Assembly: GCA_024305405.1 (NCBI GenBank) | Contig: JAKNDB010000087.1 | Coordinates: 6,450,501-6,514,500, forward strand | Source: Dirofilaria immitis | Lineage: Eukaryota > Nematoda > Chromadorea > Rhabditida > Onchocercidae | DNA: 64,000 nt | Reading direction: 5' to 3' | Part shown: piece after piece, positions 42,235-53,439 of the stretch | Position numbering within the stretch: position 1 is the first letter of the stretch | Layout of the letters: every line of letters begins with the position of its first letter | Notes under the pieces: model-generated | What the model saw: only the letters and a program-made list of their open reading frames with translations | What the model was told of the DNA's origin: nothing | Databases searched by the model: none | Made by a program: the position numbers and the translations under genes

Positions 42235-44671
42235 TTCACTGTATTGTGCTATCGAATGGTGTTTCCATACTTATGTTAGTTACTTCAATGTTGCATTATT
42301 CATGTCCTTCTAATTGCTTATCATATTTAATGTTGTATGATTACCATTTGTGGAAAGAAAATTCAATTCTATAATGAAGCATTGATTTCGAAGCAGAAAA
42401 CTGCGATCTTGAAGTTTTAGAATTAACCTAATAAGACAATTTTAATTTAAAAATATTTTAAAAAGCTAGTGCAATCAGTGATTCACAGAAGTTCTGACAT
42501 GAAATGTGACCTAGTTTTAAATCTACAACCACTCTTTCTTTCTTATCTAGAATCATATTTTAAGAATCATTTGCTTTTGTTTTGCTTTGTATAATATTTC
42601 CTTTCCTATTTCTCAGAATCACAAAATCCATGCAAATTTCTTGACTCAACCGATTTTTGAAAATTCTTTTAAAAGCTTTAATTTTTAAAAAAATTCAGAA
42701 TTTTCATATTTTGAAAAACTCCTCAATTTTATTTCAAAAAAATTTATGCAAGTATGTTATTTTAATTTGAGGTTATGAAAATTTATCGCGTTGAATAAAG
42801 AGGTATTATTCTTTTTCAATTTTTCAAATTAAGGAATTTTCTCAGTTTAATATTTATGACTTTCTATAGCAATTTATTTCACGTATATAATTCAATATAA
42901 CTGTAGATAAGTTCAGATTTCTCAAATTTTGTCCCGGGAAGAGAAAATAGAACGAAATTCTAATTTATGGTGAAAGCTGAAGAAGAACAAAACCCGAAAT
43001 TTAGTTTTTATTAATCTTTGAACTTATAAGTCAAATTCGAACATTAATTTCATTCTTAGAATTATCAAACATGCAAATATAATCAAATTGAAGGAAAACT
43101 TGAAAGATATTGACTTTTGATTTTATTGCTTTACAAAACGTCAGAAGATACCAGAATTGAAAAGCATCGGAAGATGCTAGAATGAAGTATTACGCTTCTC
43201 CATTACTCATGCCTTTCTTTTTAATGTCTCTGTACTTTGTCAACAAATTTTACAATTTGCTGACAAAGTTAACAGCATTCAGCAGTAGCATTTTGATAAG
43301 ATGCCAGTCTATTAACAACAGCAGTTTTGAAGAATCGAATGTCACTGTTAAAAATAAAACATATAGTTCAATTGCATTATTTCGCTTTCTTAATTCCATT
43401 TTTAATTAAATGTCAAAGAATAGTAATTTGCAAGAAATAAGACGCGTGATACTAATGGATTCAGAATTAACTAAATAATTTATTTCAATAATAAAATTCA
43501 ATATATTACAGTAGATAAGTTCAAATTTTTACAAGTATTCAGGAAGTAAAAATAAACTTGAAAAATATGCATTAATCATCATGAATAAATAGTATTTAAT
43601 GCTAATATGAATAAAAATTGAAGGAAGAAAGTTAATTTAGAGAAATTGTTCATTCAGAATTATTCTCTTGAGTGGCTATCAGTCCAGATTGATAAATTAA
43701 TTTTAAATTTATAAAACTCAAAAGTTCGTTTTTTTACTTCCTGAATACTTGTAAAAAAAAAAATGGAAAGATAACTGTAAGCAGACGGAGAAGCATCGTA
43801 TCACTCCAATCGTTACTCTTAATCAAAAAAATGAAGAAGTATTCCGCCATTTAATCCTTAACCTAACTCTCATATTGATTATATTTATCAAGAAATATTA
43901 TCAGATTGCAATCAGTGTATTCTCTACGAAGATTCACAACAGAATAAATTAACTATTACAAGAAATATGCTATGCATGTTTCATGCAGAAATCAAAAAAA
44001 TTCTAGCGTGCAATAAAAATCAAATAATTTTATTCCACTGCCAATATCGGTGTATCGAAATACACCAAAAGGAAAATTTTCACTTCCGGGAACTACCGCC
44101 AACTGTCGATACACTTTTTCATAGAGAACTGTGTAAATTTTGCAACCGTTTTCTGTCACTCCTTTAGGATGGTGACAAATGACCGATTTAGTAAAAAGTA
44201 ACCATATTAGAGTGTACGTTTCTCTGTCATCTCTTTCTCTCTCTCTTTCTATAGATGGGGTGTGGAAGAAAGAGGAAGGAAATGTTGTGGTTCATAGAAA
44301 ATCAAATCATGTTTAGCTCTTCTAATTTTTCAGCAGTTAACCATTTCCGGTGTTTGAGAACGACGATAAGAAGATGCGAAGATTGTCAATTTTCTTTAAC
44401 GAAATATAAATAGCATTGTCACCTTCTCCGCCCCTCTTCGCTACCTCATTGTCAAAAACTCGAAGCACCTTTACGAAGAATTAATTCATCCCTTCTTACA
44501 TTGGTACTTCCAGAAAACTCTCGGTTGCTCGAGATTCATAAGTATTTTTGAAATACTACTATTATCTTCTGCCGCAATCTCTTGTCACTTTACCGTACTA
44601 TCTGTCACATTGTAATTGTTTTTGCAGTCAGAAATTATTTCATGCTTTAAATGCGAAATTAATTTTCAATC
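42235..44671. other. Intergenic with foldback repeat
   Basis: No gene recognised. The open frame at 43182-43409 (plus) starts with a hydrophobic stretch but has no splice or family support. The stretch contains a 27-bp foldback (43526-43757), a diverged direct repeat of its left flank near 42871, and a CT-rich tract at about 44220-44252 upstream of the next gene. Confidence 0.45.
43526..43757. repeat. 27-bp perfect inverted repeat (foldback, MITE-like)
   Basis: The arm at 43526-43552 (core acaagtattcaggaagtaaa) is repeated exactly in reverse complement at 43731-43757, with 178 bp between. Weaker inverted similarity extends outward (GTAGATAAGTTC-like sequence before the left arm, GATAACTGTAA after the right). 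The size and shape resemble a small non-autonomous foldback element, but no target-site duplication was confirmed. Confidence 0.8.
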
Positions 44672-47600
44672 ATGCCATCGCTATCATATATCAGAATTAC
44701 CATTGGTTCATCGTCAACATTTTACTTCTTACTTCTAATACTACTAAGCTGTGTGATTGAATTAACTCTGCAATATGTAAATGCACCAGATTTGGCGCTT
44801 ACAACTATAAAATATTATGAAATAACTAGTCGACAAGTAAGTTGTAGTTTAAACAATCTGTATATCAAAGTTTTTTGGCAAGTATACAGGAGGAGTGAAG
44901 ATAATGATAAAAAGATACACTATAGTAAAGGATAAACAGCTGAGAAATTTCAACAAAGTCTCAATCTATGTTTAAATATTTCTTGATGAATATATTCGAT
45001 AACATGATAAATAATATTCTCTATTAAATTCTCAGGAACTGACACGGGAAGAGAAATCAAGACAAAGGGACACAGAAGTTAGCCACTTGAAGAGTGCTAC
45101 AGATTTATCAGCAAAATTTGGCCATGAAAGTAATGCTAAGCTTGATGATGATTTGAAAAAAATGCTGGAATGTTGGTACGAATAACACCAAGAATGATAA
45201 ATTATTGGGCAATAGTAAGATTTTGTAAAATTAATTCAAGGCTCCAGATGACTATCAATCTTTCTGAGGTATTTTCCAAATCAGTTAGCATGTGATGCGA
45301 GAAATCAATGGCAACATGTAAAACTATTGTAACACTTGATAATTGCTTTCCAGGAACTGAAACGGATATTCCAAAAAGAGCTTGAAAACAAAGAATTGCC
45401 AGGATTTTCACGTACTTTGATGAAATTGAACGTGTCAATTCTTATGCCACGAATTCATAATATAATACTTCCAAGGTTCAGCTACAAGGTTTAGTTGAAG
45501 TTTTTTATTACACAAAAAAATTCTTAGAAAATTTCTTTTTAAGCATATTCAATCATAATATTGATAAGGACATAATTATGAAAGTGCGAGCTAAATAATA
45601 AAATTATTCGGTATTCGTTCATTTACGTTTAACATTCTCGAATTCTTAGTGACACAAATATATAATTCATATATCTATGAATTTTTTCTTTTATTACTTT
45701 TGCATATTTTAATTAAAGCATGTGAGACTTAAAGTATATTTTTCATTACTCGAAATGAAATCCTAAATCAAACATTAAAAATATAAGTTTTCTTTAGAAG
45801 TTAAATACTGTAATAAAATAAACCATGTATTAGAAATTCATAAGATAAGACAGCTTCAAACAAAACTTTTGTTTTTAATGTTTGTTCCAAACTTTAGTTT
45901 GGGCAATGAAAAAGTGCACTTTAAATCAAAATATGCAAAATGAGCAAATTTTCAGATACAATCCAATAATACCATGGAGGTAATATTACATGGTGGCTCA
46001 GCACAGCTATTAAGCTCTTATCGAGCTGTCTATCGAACTGTTCGCGAAGGACATTTGGAAGCAAATTTGAGCAGTTTTGTAATTAATTTGAAACTTAAAA
46101 TTGCTACAACATTTGCTGGAAAATTGTTGGTAAGCATACTTGTTGATAACCAAAAATTTTAATAAGATAATATCTTAAAAAAAATTAATCAAAATTTTCT
46201 GATCTTTAAATATTGTCAAATATTCTACAATATAGTAAAAGCCTGTCTTTGATAATAAAAATCTATGTGTCAAATTCAAAGCCGAAAAGGAACTCACCAG
46301 CACTAAATTATGCATGATCTTTAATTTATGTGATAATCCCAAAATTTAAAGATCGTATTTCTGCCTGAATATTTTTGCATCCAATGTATATTAAAATCTT
46401 CTAGCTGGAAGATATAGTTTGCGGTGCAGAAATACTATCCATTGATATTAAATTGTCACCAAAATTGCATGAATTGATCGATCAAGGTTTACGAATAGAA
46501 CTGGATGAAGCAGTATCTGTTATTATTTGTGAGGGCCTGGAAGCTTTTGCAAATAAATTTGAGGAACGCTTGAATAAACTAATACGATCACCAATCGTTG
46601 AAATAAAAGTAAACGACATATTATTTGTTAAATTTTAGTATGTAAAACTGAACAGTATCGGACAATTATCGAATCCAATATATTCCAGTAAAATCTTACC
46701 TATCAGAAATTCTTGGCTTGTCATCTCACCACGCAATCTCATAGGTCCCAAATGTCTTGATTTGTTTAGTAGTGTCTCACTGATTAGACAGAATGAGAGT
46801 CCAGTCAAAGGAATTCCTCTCAAATATTTTATGAAGCTCTACGTGGAATTTAAAAAATTCAAGAATTTTTTTAGATTAATGATACTGTTACACATCTTCT
46901 TATTGATACAACAATAAACAGTGATATTTCATTGACTGAGGACTATTTCGATTTTTCACTTCTTGGTACTCCCGCGGTCAGGAAATTGGAAAGTGGAACA
47001 CATCTAATGGTTTGTTTATTTCCGGAAAAAAAATTAATTGTATAAAGTAGCCATCGCATCACAAATTAATTGGCTATCAATTTTATAATCAAACATCATT
47101 CGTTTCTTTCGATTTATCGGATGGATTACACCCACATTAACTTGTTATATTAAACGGCATTAGCCAATATCTTAGGATCGACTGACCCACATTCAACGGC
47201 TGTACACATGGAACCCTTCTCCATATCAGTTTTCAAGGATTCACTTGAATATTCGCTACTACCAACAAGGTCTGCACCAATGGAAGCTCTAACTGGGCCT
47301 ATGTCCAAAGTCTTCAACGCTAATCATTGCGTTTATAATTAAATATCAAATATCAGGAATTAGATTGAACTTATTGCATCAGTATATTTAATTTTTCAAT
47401 TAATTTAATCCAATTTATTTCTCTTTAAAAAATTAATTAAGAATTTTCAGAAATTACCACATGATAAAGTGAAAATGGTTTACTTGTATGTCTCAGAATC
47501 GGTATTAAATATATTCCTGAAGCAGCTTTCAACGTTTGGAGATACGACACTACAATTACATGCAGATCCAGATTTCCAAAAGATGCTACGCCTAAAATGT

Positions 47601-49131
47601 TCAGATAGCGAGCAATGTATGGGCGATTTATTGCAGGATACAGAAATATATGCTCCTGATTCAGGTACACTTTTTATAGTGTATCTTCAGTTATTCCCTT
47701 ACAAGAAATTAAACTTCCTCGATTTTTCTATTTGGTAGCATGAAAATAAAAGTTAATGGATATTCCGATTCATTAACTCAAATTGTTAATTGAAATTTAA
47801 GAATTGAAAAAATTTATCCTATTTATGATTTTTTTATAAAAATATGTTTAATAACTGCAGCAAATGTAATTAAGCTATTACTGAAATATACAGATGTAAA
47901 TTCAGGTCGTATGGTCATCAAAACACGATCGCCACTGGTAGCGTCAGTTCGAAATAACTTTGCATTAATTGATTTGCACTTAACAAGTTTTATAACTTAC
48001 AAACAAGATGATATGGATGTAAAAGTATTGGAGTTTGAATGGCTTGCAACAATACACGTCAGCAATGAATACCTGAATGAGCATCTCGCTGAAAGAGTAT
48101 AAATTCATCATATATTTTCTAATACAGTGTATCGTTGGTATTTTCATTTCTCCAACGCTTATTGATATTACCCTATTTTGTTATTAAGAATACTTAATTC
48201 ATGTGACCTTGCGACATATGGTACGACTTATTAAATTGGTTATTAAATAAAACACGACAATTTCTTTTCAGTTAGCTATGAAAACTATCAGATAAATCAT
48301 GCTCAAATAAAAATCAAAAATTTAATTGTGAAAACTCTAATTTTTATCAAACTTCAGGCCTATATATTTATAGAGCTTTGCAATGACTAAATCCATTATT
48401 TACTCTATGTCACACAATGAGTTAAATAAACTCTATTTCAGGATGAACCAATGCAGAATACAAATGCATCATTACAAATGGTCAACTTAATGATAAGCAG
48501 TATTACGCCGTATGTAGAATTGATTTCAAATTATGGTGAAAACTTGTTGAGACTAATTTCTCTTAGAAAAAAATTTTAGAGGCTAGTTTTTAATAATCTT
48601 ATTTGGCTTTTAACATTTCATTATTATTTTTTTATTTTTTTGAAAGAGTTCTTTTACTGAGTATTTTACTTTCACTGTATATGTGAAAAAAAAATGAAGT
48701 TTGATGGAATATATGACACTGTACGCAAAAACTAAAAGTTAGATTTAATATTCCAAATATATTAGCTGCTATCAAAGATATGAAATTATTGATTGCACAC
48801 ATTTTGACTTACTTTCATTTATGTACTGAAAAATGATTGTAATGAAAATTTTTATATATCATAATTGATCCCTTTCCAAATCATATGAATCATATGAAGA
48901 TTTTTTTTTGCCAGTTTTCAATTCTTTGTTAAATACAGATTTCCACCATACACTATAATAGTCGTATTTTTTTAGAAATTATTGACGGAACAATGCTCGC
49001 TTACTAGAACAACAAGCGCATTATATAAACCAGTTTCTTGTACAGCAACTTTCCGGAATGGTACACTTGTAATTGCCACTGATTTAAGATGGAATCCGAA
49101 TATTTTTTATCAATTTAGCTTGCTCAGTTAA
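44672..49131 (+). CDS. Secreted LBP/BPI/CETP-like lipid-binding protein
   Basis: Multi-exon gene whose exons fit a two-domain LBP/BPI/CETP-type protein. Exon 1 (44672-44838) has a signal-anchor-like start (STFYFLLLILLSCVIELTL) and a GTAAGT donor. Later segments are KRIFQKELENKELPGFSRTL with MPRIHNIILPRFSY, matching the BPI LP-x-FSG region; LSSFVINLKLKIATTFAGKL; the cysteine segment LEDIVCGAEILSIDIKLSPK with VIICEGLEAFANKFEERL, like the BPI C-x-ICP region; MVYLYVSESVLNIFLKQLST, like the start of BPI domain 2; FALIDLHLTSFITY and FEWLATIHVS. The last exon ends NIFYQFSLLS and TAA at 49129-49131. Two exon joins need one extra A (45156-45162, 48976-48978). Family assignment is by pattern only, so it is moderate. 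One intron carries an antisense 28S fragment. Confidence 0.6.
47100..47328 (-). pseudogene. 28S rRNA fragment, antisense in an intron
   Basis: Read on the minus strand, this block matches the conserved large-subunit rRNA segment that in yeast 25S reads CTAGTGCAGATCTTGGTGGT, then AGTAGCAAATATTCAAATGA, then GTTGGACGTGGGTTAGTCGA and TCCTAAGAGATGG. Here it reads CATTGGTGCAGACCTTGTTG, AGTAGCGAATATTCAAGTGA, GTTGAATGTGGGTCAGTCGA and TCCTAAGATATTGG. The clear core is 47150-47325, with weaker likeness (ATCGAAAG) to about 47100. Normally invariant positions are changed (for example GTGTACAGCC in place of GTGAACAGCAG), so it is a diverged fragment rather than part of an rDNA array. It lies in the LBP/BPI-like gene intron between the exon ending near 47010 and the one starting near 47452. 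The rRNA comparison is from memory. Confidence 0.88.
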
Positions 49132-50326
49132 ATTGACTAAACTGTATGTAAAAATTTTGTACCATACTGAGAGATCTGTATAAGTGGTCGAGCTTTTTAC
49201 TAGTGAACTAATCAATATTGTCAAGCTTTATCGTGTCAAGCAATCAATTCTTTATACCAGAACGGATCAGTGCATCTTATTTTTAATAGAATTACAAAAA
49301 TAAAATTTTTTTATACATTTATTTTTTTGAGAAAATTTATTTTTTTGCGTTCAGAATAATTTTCATCATATCCGACCGAAATTTTTAAGTGCTCTTCAAT
49401 AATTTAATTTAATGATTAGCTGCTTAGAAAATTTTTACCCAATTAGCCTAACACATAAAATTCAAAAGCTCAATAATGATCAAATACTTTCTAGACTTTT
49501 ATCTTTTATTAATTAAGACTTTCATAATTTTCATTTCTGTCTCTTGTTATATCTCAGATCCATTCAGAAATTTAGGCTGAATCTGCGAGACGATTAACAA
49601 TTAACACGACATAGGTATTATTAGAAATAGTTCCGTGTGCAGTTCTGGATAAAGGAAATGGACACATGAATAGTTTACATAAATTTAATATGCAGTAATT
49701 ATACTCATCTTATATATTTGCGAGTTTGTATATATTTTTAATGATCTCATTCGATCGGTTATGATTGATAATGTTAATTCATTCTTTTAACTTGCAAATA
49801 TTTTAAGATTTTTACAAATAAACGCTCGTAGTCTTTCTGAGCATCCTTAGATCATGGCAAAAGCAAAAGAAGGAAAAAGAGAATACTGAACTTTGACTTC
49901 ATGAGTGATAAATGGCAGTCATTTCAGCCCTCTTACTTGTCTTGTATTTAAAGTATGATTAGTTTGCAATTCGGCGCACTCAATAAAATGTTAGTAATCA
50001 AATCAAAATTTGAAAGAAAATTTGAAATGGTTACCCAGTGCAAAATCAGCTGAGAATCTTTTGTCAAAAACAAAATGCAACAAAAATTTACTAAATCACC
50101 ATGATGGCGAACTGAGTTGTTTGAATTTACAAAATTCAAACAACATTCTCGAAATTCAAACTCAAATCAATATTTAGCGAGTTTATTGTAATTGTAAGTA
50201 GAATTTGGAATTCATCTTGATTACTTGATTATTCCCAGATCTTTAAAGAAATTCTGGTGTAAAAGCAGATACACTAAGAAAATGTTTATCAATACTTGAT
50301 GTTTAATCCACAACCAAATACAAAAA
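49132..50326. other. Intergenic between convergent genes
   Basis: About 1.2 kb between the 3' ends of the LBP/BPI-like gene and kinase 2. No exon was recognised. The minus-strand frame at 49948-50139 is unsupported. Confidence 0.45.
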
Positions 50327-52602
50327 TCAACTAGAACGCTGTGTTCTTGCCGTAGTCAGACGTCGTCGATCTTTCGCATGTTTACTTTGTCTTTCGTTAA
50401 GATTTATGGTTGGTCCATGATACTTATGATTCGGATCCCAATCAAGTGGATCATCTGCTGCTATATGGTTTGCCGAAAGAATAGAAAAATATTTATTAGT
50501 TATTTCGATAAATCCTTAAATTCTATTTTTTTTTCAAATAAGTAGAAAATCCTGCATGCTCAGTAAGCAGTCTTGCACTTGGAAACAGGCTCTATTTTTC
50601 GGCTCTATTTTCAGGCTCTATTTTTCGGGCTCTATTTTTCAACAACAAACCACAGGCTCTATTTTTCGACAACAAACCAAGTTTGAACGATACAACTCGA
50701 TTTCACTTCCTATTCATTTAAATCAAATGTTAAAACAGCACAGATAATACCTTAGCAGCATGTTGTATACAATAATAAATATGATCATAATCTGGTATGC
50801 TTTCATATTCCAATGAATCAATATACTTCATGATTGTCGAAAATTCACGCCTGGGACATTGTTTAAAAAATCATCCATTGCTTCACCTTCACGCACTTCT
50901 TCCTTCCATTGCAGGACCTCTTCTTTATCAGGTCCCTGAAGCCAGGACTTTTAAGGATATTAACTTTAACCTGAAATATTCCTCCTATCATTTATGTTAA
51001 TATCATCCTCTTCACTTTTCATTTCCCTCCATAATATATCATTCTTTTTGCGACTCCATTCAAAAGAATGAGTTCAAATCTTAGTTCAAATCCTAAACCT
51101 TCAGCTTTCTCCATGGCAAGGAACCGGCAGTCCATTCAACGGTAATATAGAGCCATGATTCAACATCATCTTTTCGAGACTGTTCCATTTGTCGCAATGC
51201 GGCAATTGAGGCATAACGAGTAGTACCTCGAAAAGGAGCGGATACACGAGGCAACCGTAAATCTTTGCTTCCAGAGCTGTAATATTTAATTAAGGGCAGC
51301 AATGGGAAAAATCAGCTCGAAGTTATCTTTCTTTATCTTAGTAGAAAAGGTCATATTGAAATTAAATCAGGTCAAAAGCAAGAATTAATCATTTAATGAG
51401 GTCCGTACAACTACATCTCAATACTTTTGCTTATGCAGAAGCTGAAAACTATCCCGTCTGAGCTACTCGCTACTTAGCTAGAAATGCGAGTTGAAATAAA
51501 ATCCTCTATGAAAATTCAAAATGTCATTTATTTTCAAAATTTGTCCAATGAGTATTACCTAAACTGTCTACACAACCCGAAGTCGAGCATAAAAATAGTG
51601 TGATGCTCGTTAGCCTCTGGTCGTCCAATCGCAAAATTGCCTGGTTTGATATCTCGATGTAAAAATCCAACGGTATGCAAATGCTCGATTGATTCCAGAC
51701 ATTGTTCCGCAGCTTTCAGTGCTGTATTTAATGTGAAACGTTGTTCTGGTCGTTCGATCCTTAAATCCCATAAATTTCGACCGACCTGGAAGTGTTACTC
51801 ATAAAGAAATTTGAAGTTTTTCGATTTCAAAATAAATTTGGTGTTTTAAGACGAAATTTTAAGTATCAAAAGAATTAGGTCTGAAACTTTCTCAAAATTC
51901 AGCACAATTGATTGATTACTGGCTTAAATTTATTAAGCTCACAATACTTGAATAGCTTTATTGGAGTTCCTCGAACTATAAGCTTTCAAAACATGGATAA
52001 TAATGTAAATGTAACAGCTTCTATAATCGAAATCTACCAATTTCATGATGATAAATCTAAAACGGTCAGGTTGCTTTCCACGATCGATGATTTCGCAAAA
52101 ATGTTTGCTTCCAAGTGATTGTGCACCACGCAAAACTGTGCAATCCATTAATAATACCTATAAAATCTCTTTCACTAATACCAGTTCATTTAGTATTTCA
52201 AAATTTAACAAATCTAGAAATTTTGAAGCTTTGATATGATCGACTTAATTTAAATTATATCAAAAACATTACTCGTTTTCTAACGTCCATTAGTTCACAT
52301 TTCATCGCAAAAACAGCAGCATCCGACAAACGTTTTACTTCGTATACTGCTCCAAAGCCACCTTTGCCCAACAATTTTATTGACTGAACCGGCAAACTAA
52401 TTTAATTTTTCGAACATTGAAGATGAAGAAAACATTAATTTTGTTAGTATACCGAATATGGCTGCGGATCAATGATAATAATTTTGAAGTTGTTCCGTGT
52501 TTGTATAAGACAGGTTTCAGCTATCACCTCATATTCTGCTTTCTTAGTGATAATTAATTCGCCAGGTTGTGGTAATTTTTCACTGAGTTTTTTGTCAACC
52601 AT
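50327..52602 (-). CDS. CK1/TTBK-like protein kinase 2
   Basis: Ser/Thr kinase of the same nematode-expanded group as kinase 1. The start at 52600-52602 (MVDKKLSEKLPQPGELIITK) follows a TTTCAG acceptor, so a 5' exon or trans-splice is possible. The catalytic domain contains SIKLLGKGGFGAVYEVKRLS (glycine loop), VFAMKCE (ATP lysine), SIEHLHTVGFLHRDIKPGNF (HRD loop), MLDFGLCRQ (DFG), FRGTTRYASIAALRQMEQSR and KDDVESWLYITVEWTAGSLP. An exon with KEEVLQWKEEVREGEAMDD follows. The tail exon carries LDWDPNHKYHGPTINLNERQ and basic residues ending at 50327. All key kinase residues are present. One frame break in the plus-strand A6 run 50865-50870 is repaired by one base, restoring CPRREFSTIMKYIDSLEYES. 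The intron before the last exon holds a small tandem repeat. Confidence 0.9.
50588..50668. repeat. Minisatellite-like repeat in a kinase 2 intron
   Basis: Five copies of ggctctatttttc with small changes start near 50588, 50601, 50614, 50628 and 50655. The last two sit in a longer duplicated unit containing acaacaaacca. The whole block is intronic. Confidence 0.85.
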
Positions 52603-53439
52603 TTCCTGAAATAAGGCAGAAATTATTTCAAAAAAATGATCAAATGGTTAATTCCTATGGAATTTCACTTCCCGGAAGATAACGGAAATCCAATTCTAAA
52701 AACTCGCGATCTTTATAAAGGAACTTCGTTGTGGACACTGTCTGTGGAGTTTTTTCAATGAACTAGGAATACTAATGATGAATCCTTTCAAATCTTTGTT
52801 TTATACTAACAAAAAATTTAAATAGAATGCAAATTTGAATTTCATTAAGATATATTTCTTGCTTGGAACTAGTGCAGAAAGATAGATAAAGAAAATATAA
52901 ATTCAACTTTAAAATTAAAATTTAGATGGAAAAGCTAACGCAATATTCCCATGGCCTTGCAACAAACACCTAACAAAATAATTTTGCTCTCGGGATGTTA
53001 GTTTTCATGAGTGTCATGCTTTTTGATTAGAATTCTATGAGACGATTGAAATTGGTTTGAATCTTTTGTTGTGTTGTTAGACTGCCCTTGTGGGAAGCAC
53101 GTGTTCTTTTCTTGGTTAATGCTTTAGAGTAAATTACAGTGCCCGGGATTCGCCACTCTGCCTTTAAGTAGTATCAGTCGATGGGAATGAAGTTTTAATA
53201 TCACCATCCTCTTATTCATAAATTCCATTTGATAATCGGAAATTTTTCGATTGAGAAATAGACATCTTAAATGGCAAGTAGAGATTATTTATAGGACTAT
53301 AATTTCGTTATTTTCTTGCATATTCTTTCCTCTTTTCACTTTCTTCTTCTTCGATCAAACTACTATGACATCTCAACATTTCATTCTTCTTTCCATAAAA
53401 ATTTCATGCATAGAAATGAATTTAATTAATTTTTAGGAC
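52603..53439. other. Intergenic between divergent kinase 2 and RPF1
   Basis: About 0.8 kb that should hold both promoters. No conserved element or exon was recognised. The frame at 53251-53436 is T/F-rich and unsupported. Confidence 0.4.

Noticed and set aside
43182..43409. Possible small secreted protein with hydrophobic start
   Set aside because: The hydrophobic start is typical of T-rich DNA; there is no cysteine pattern, neighbour exon or family match.
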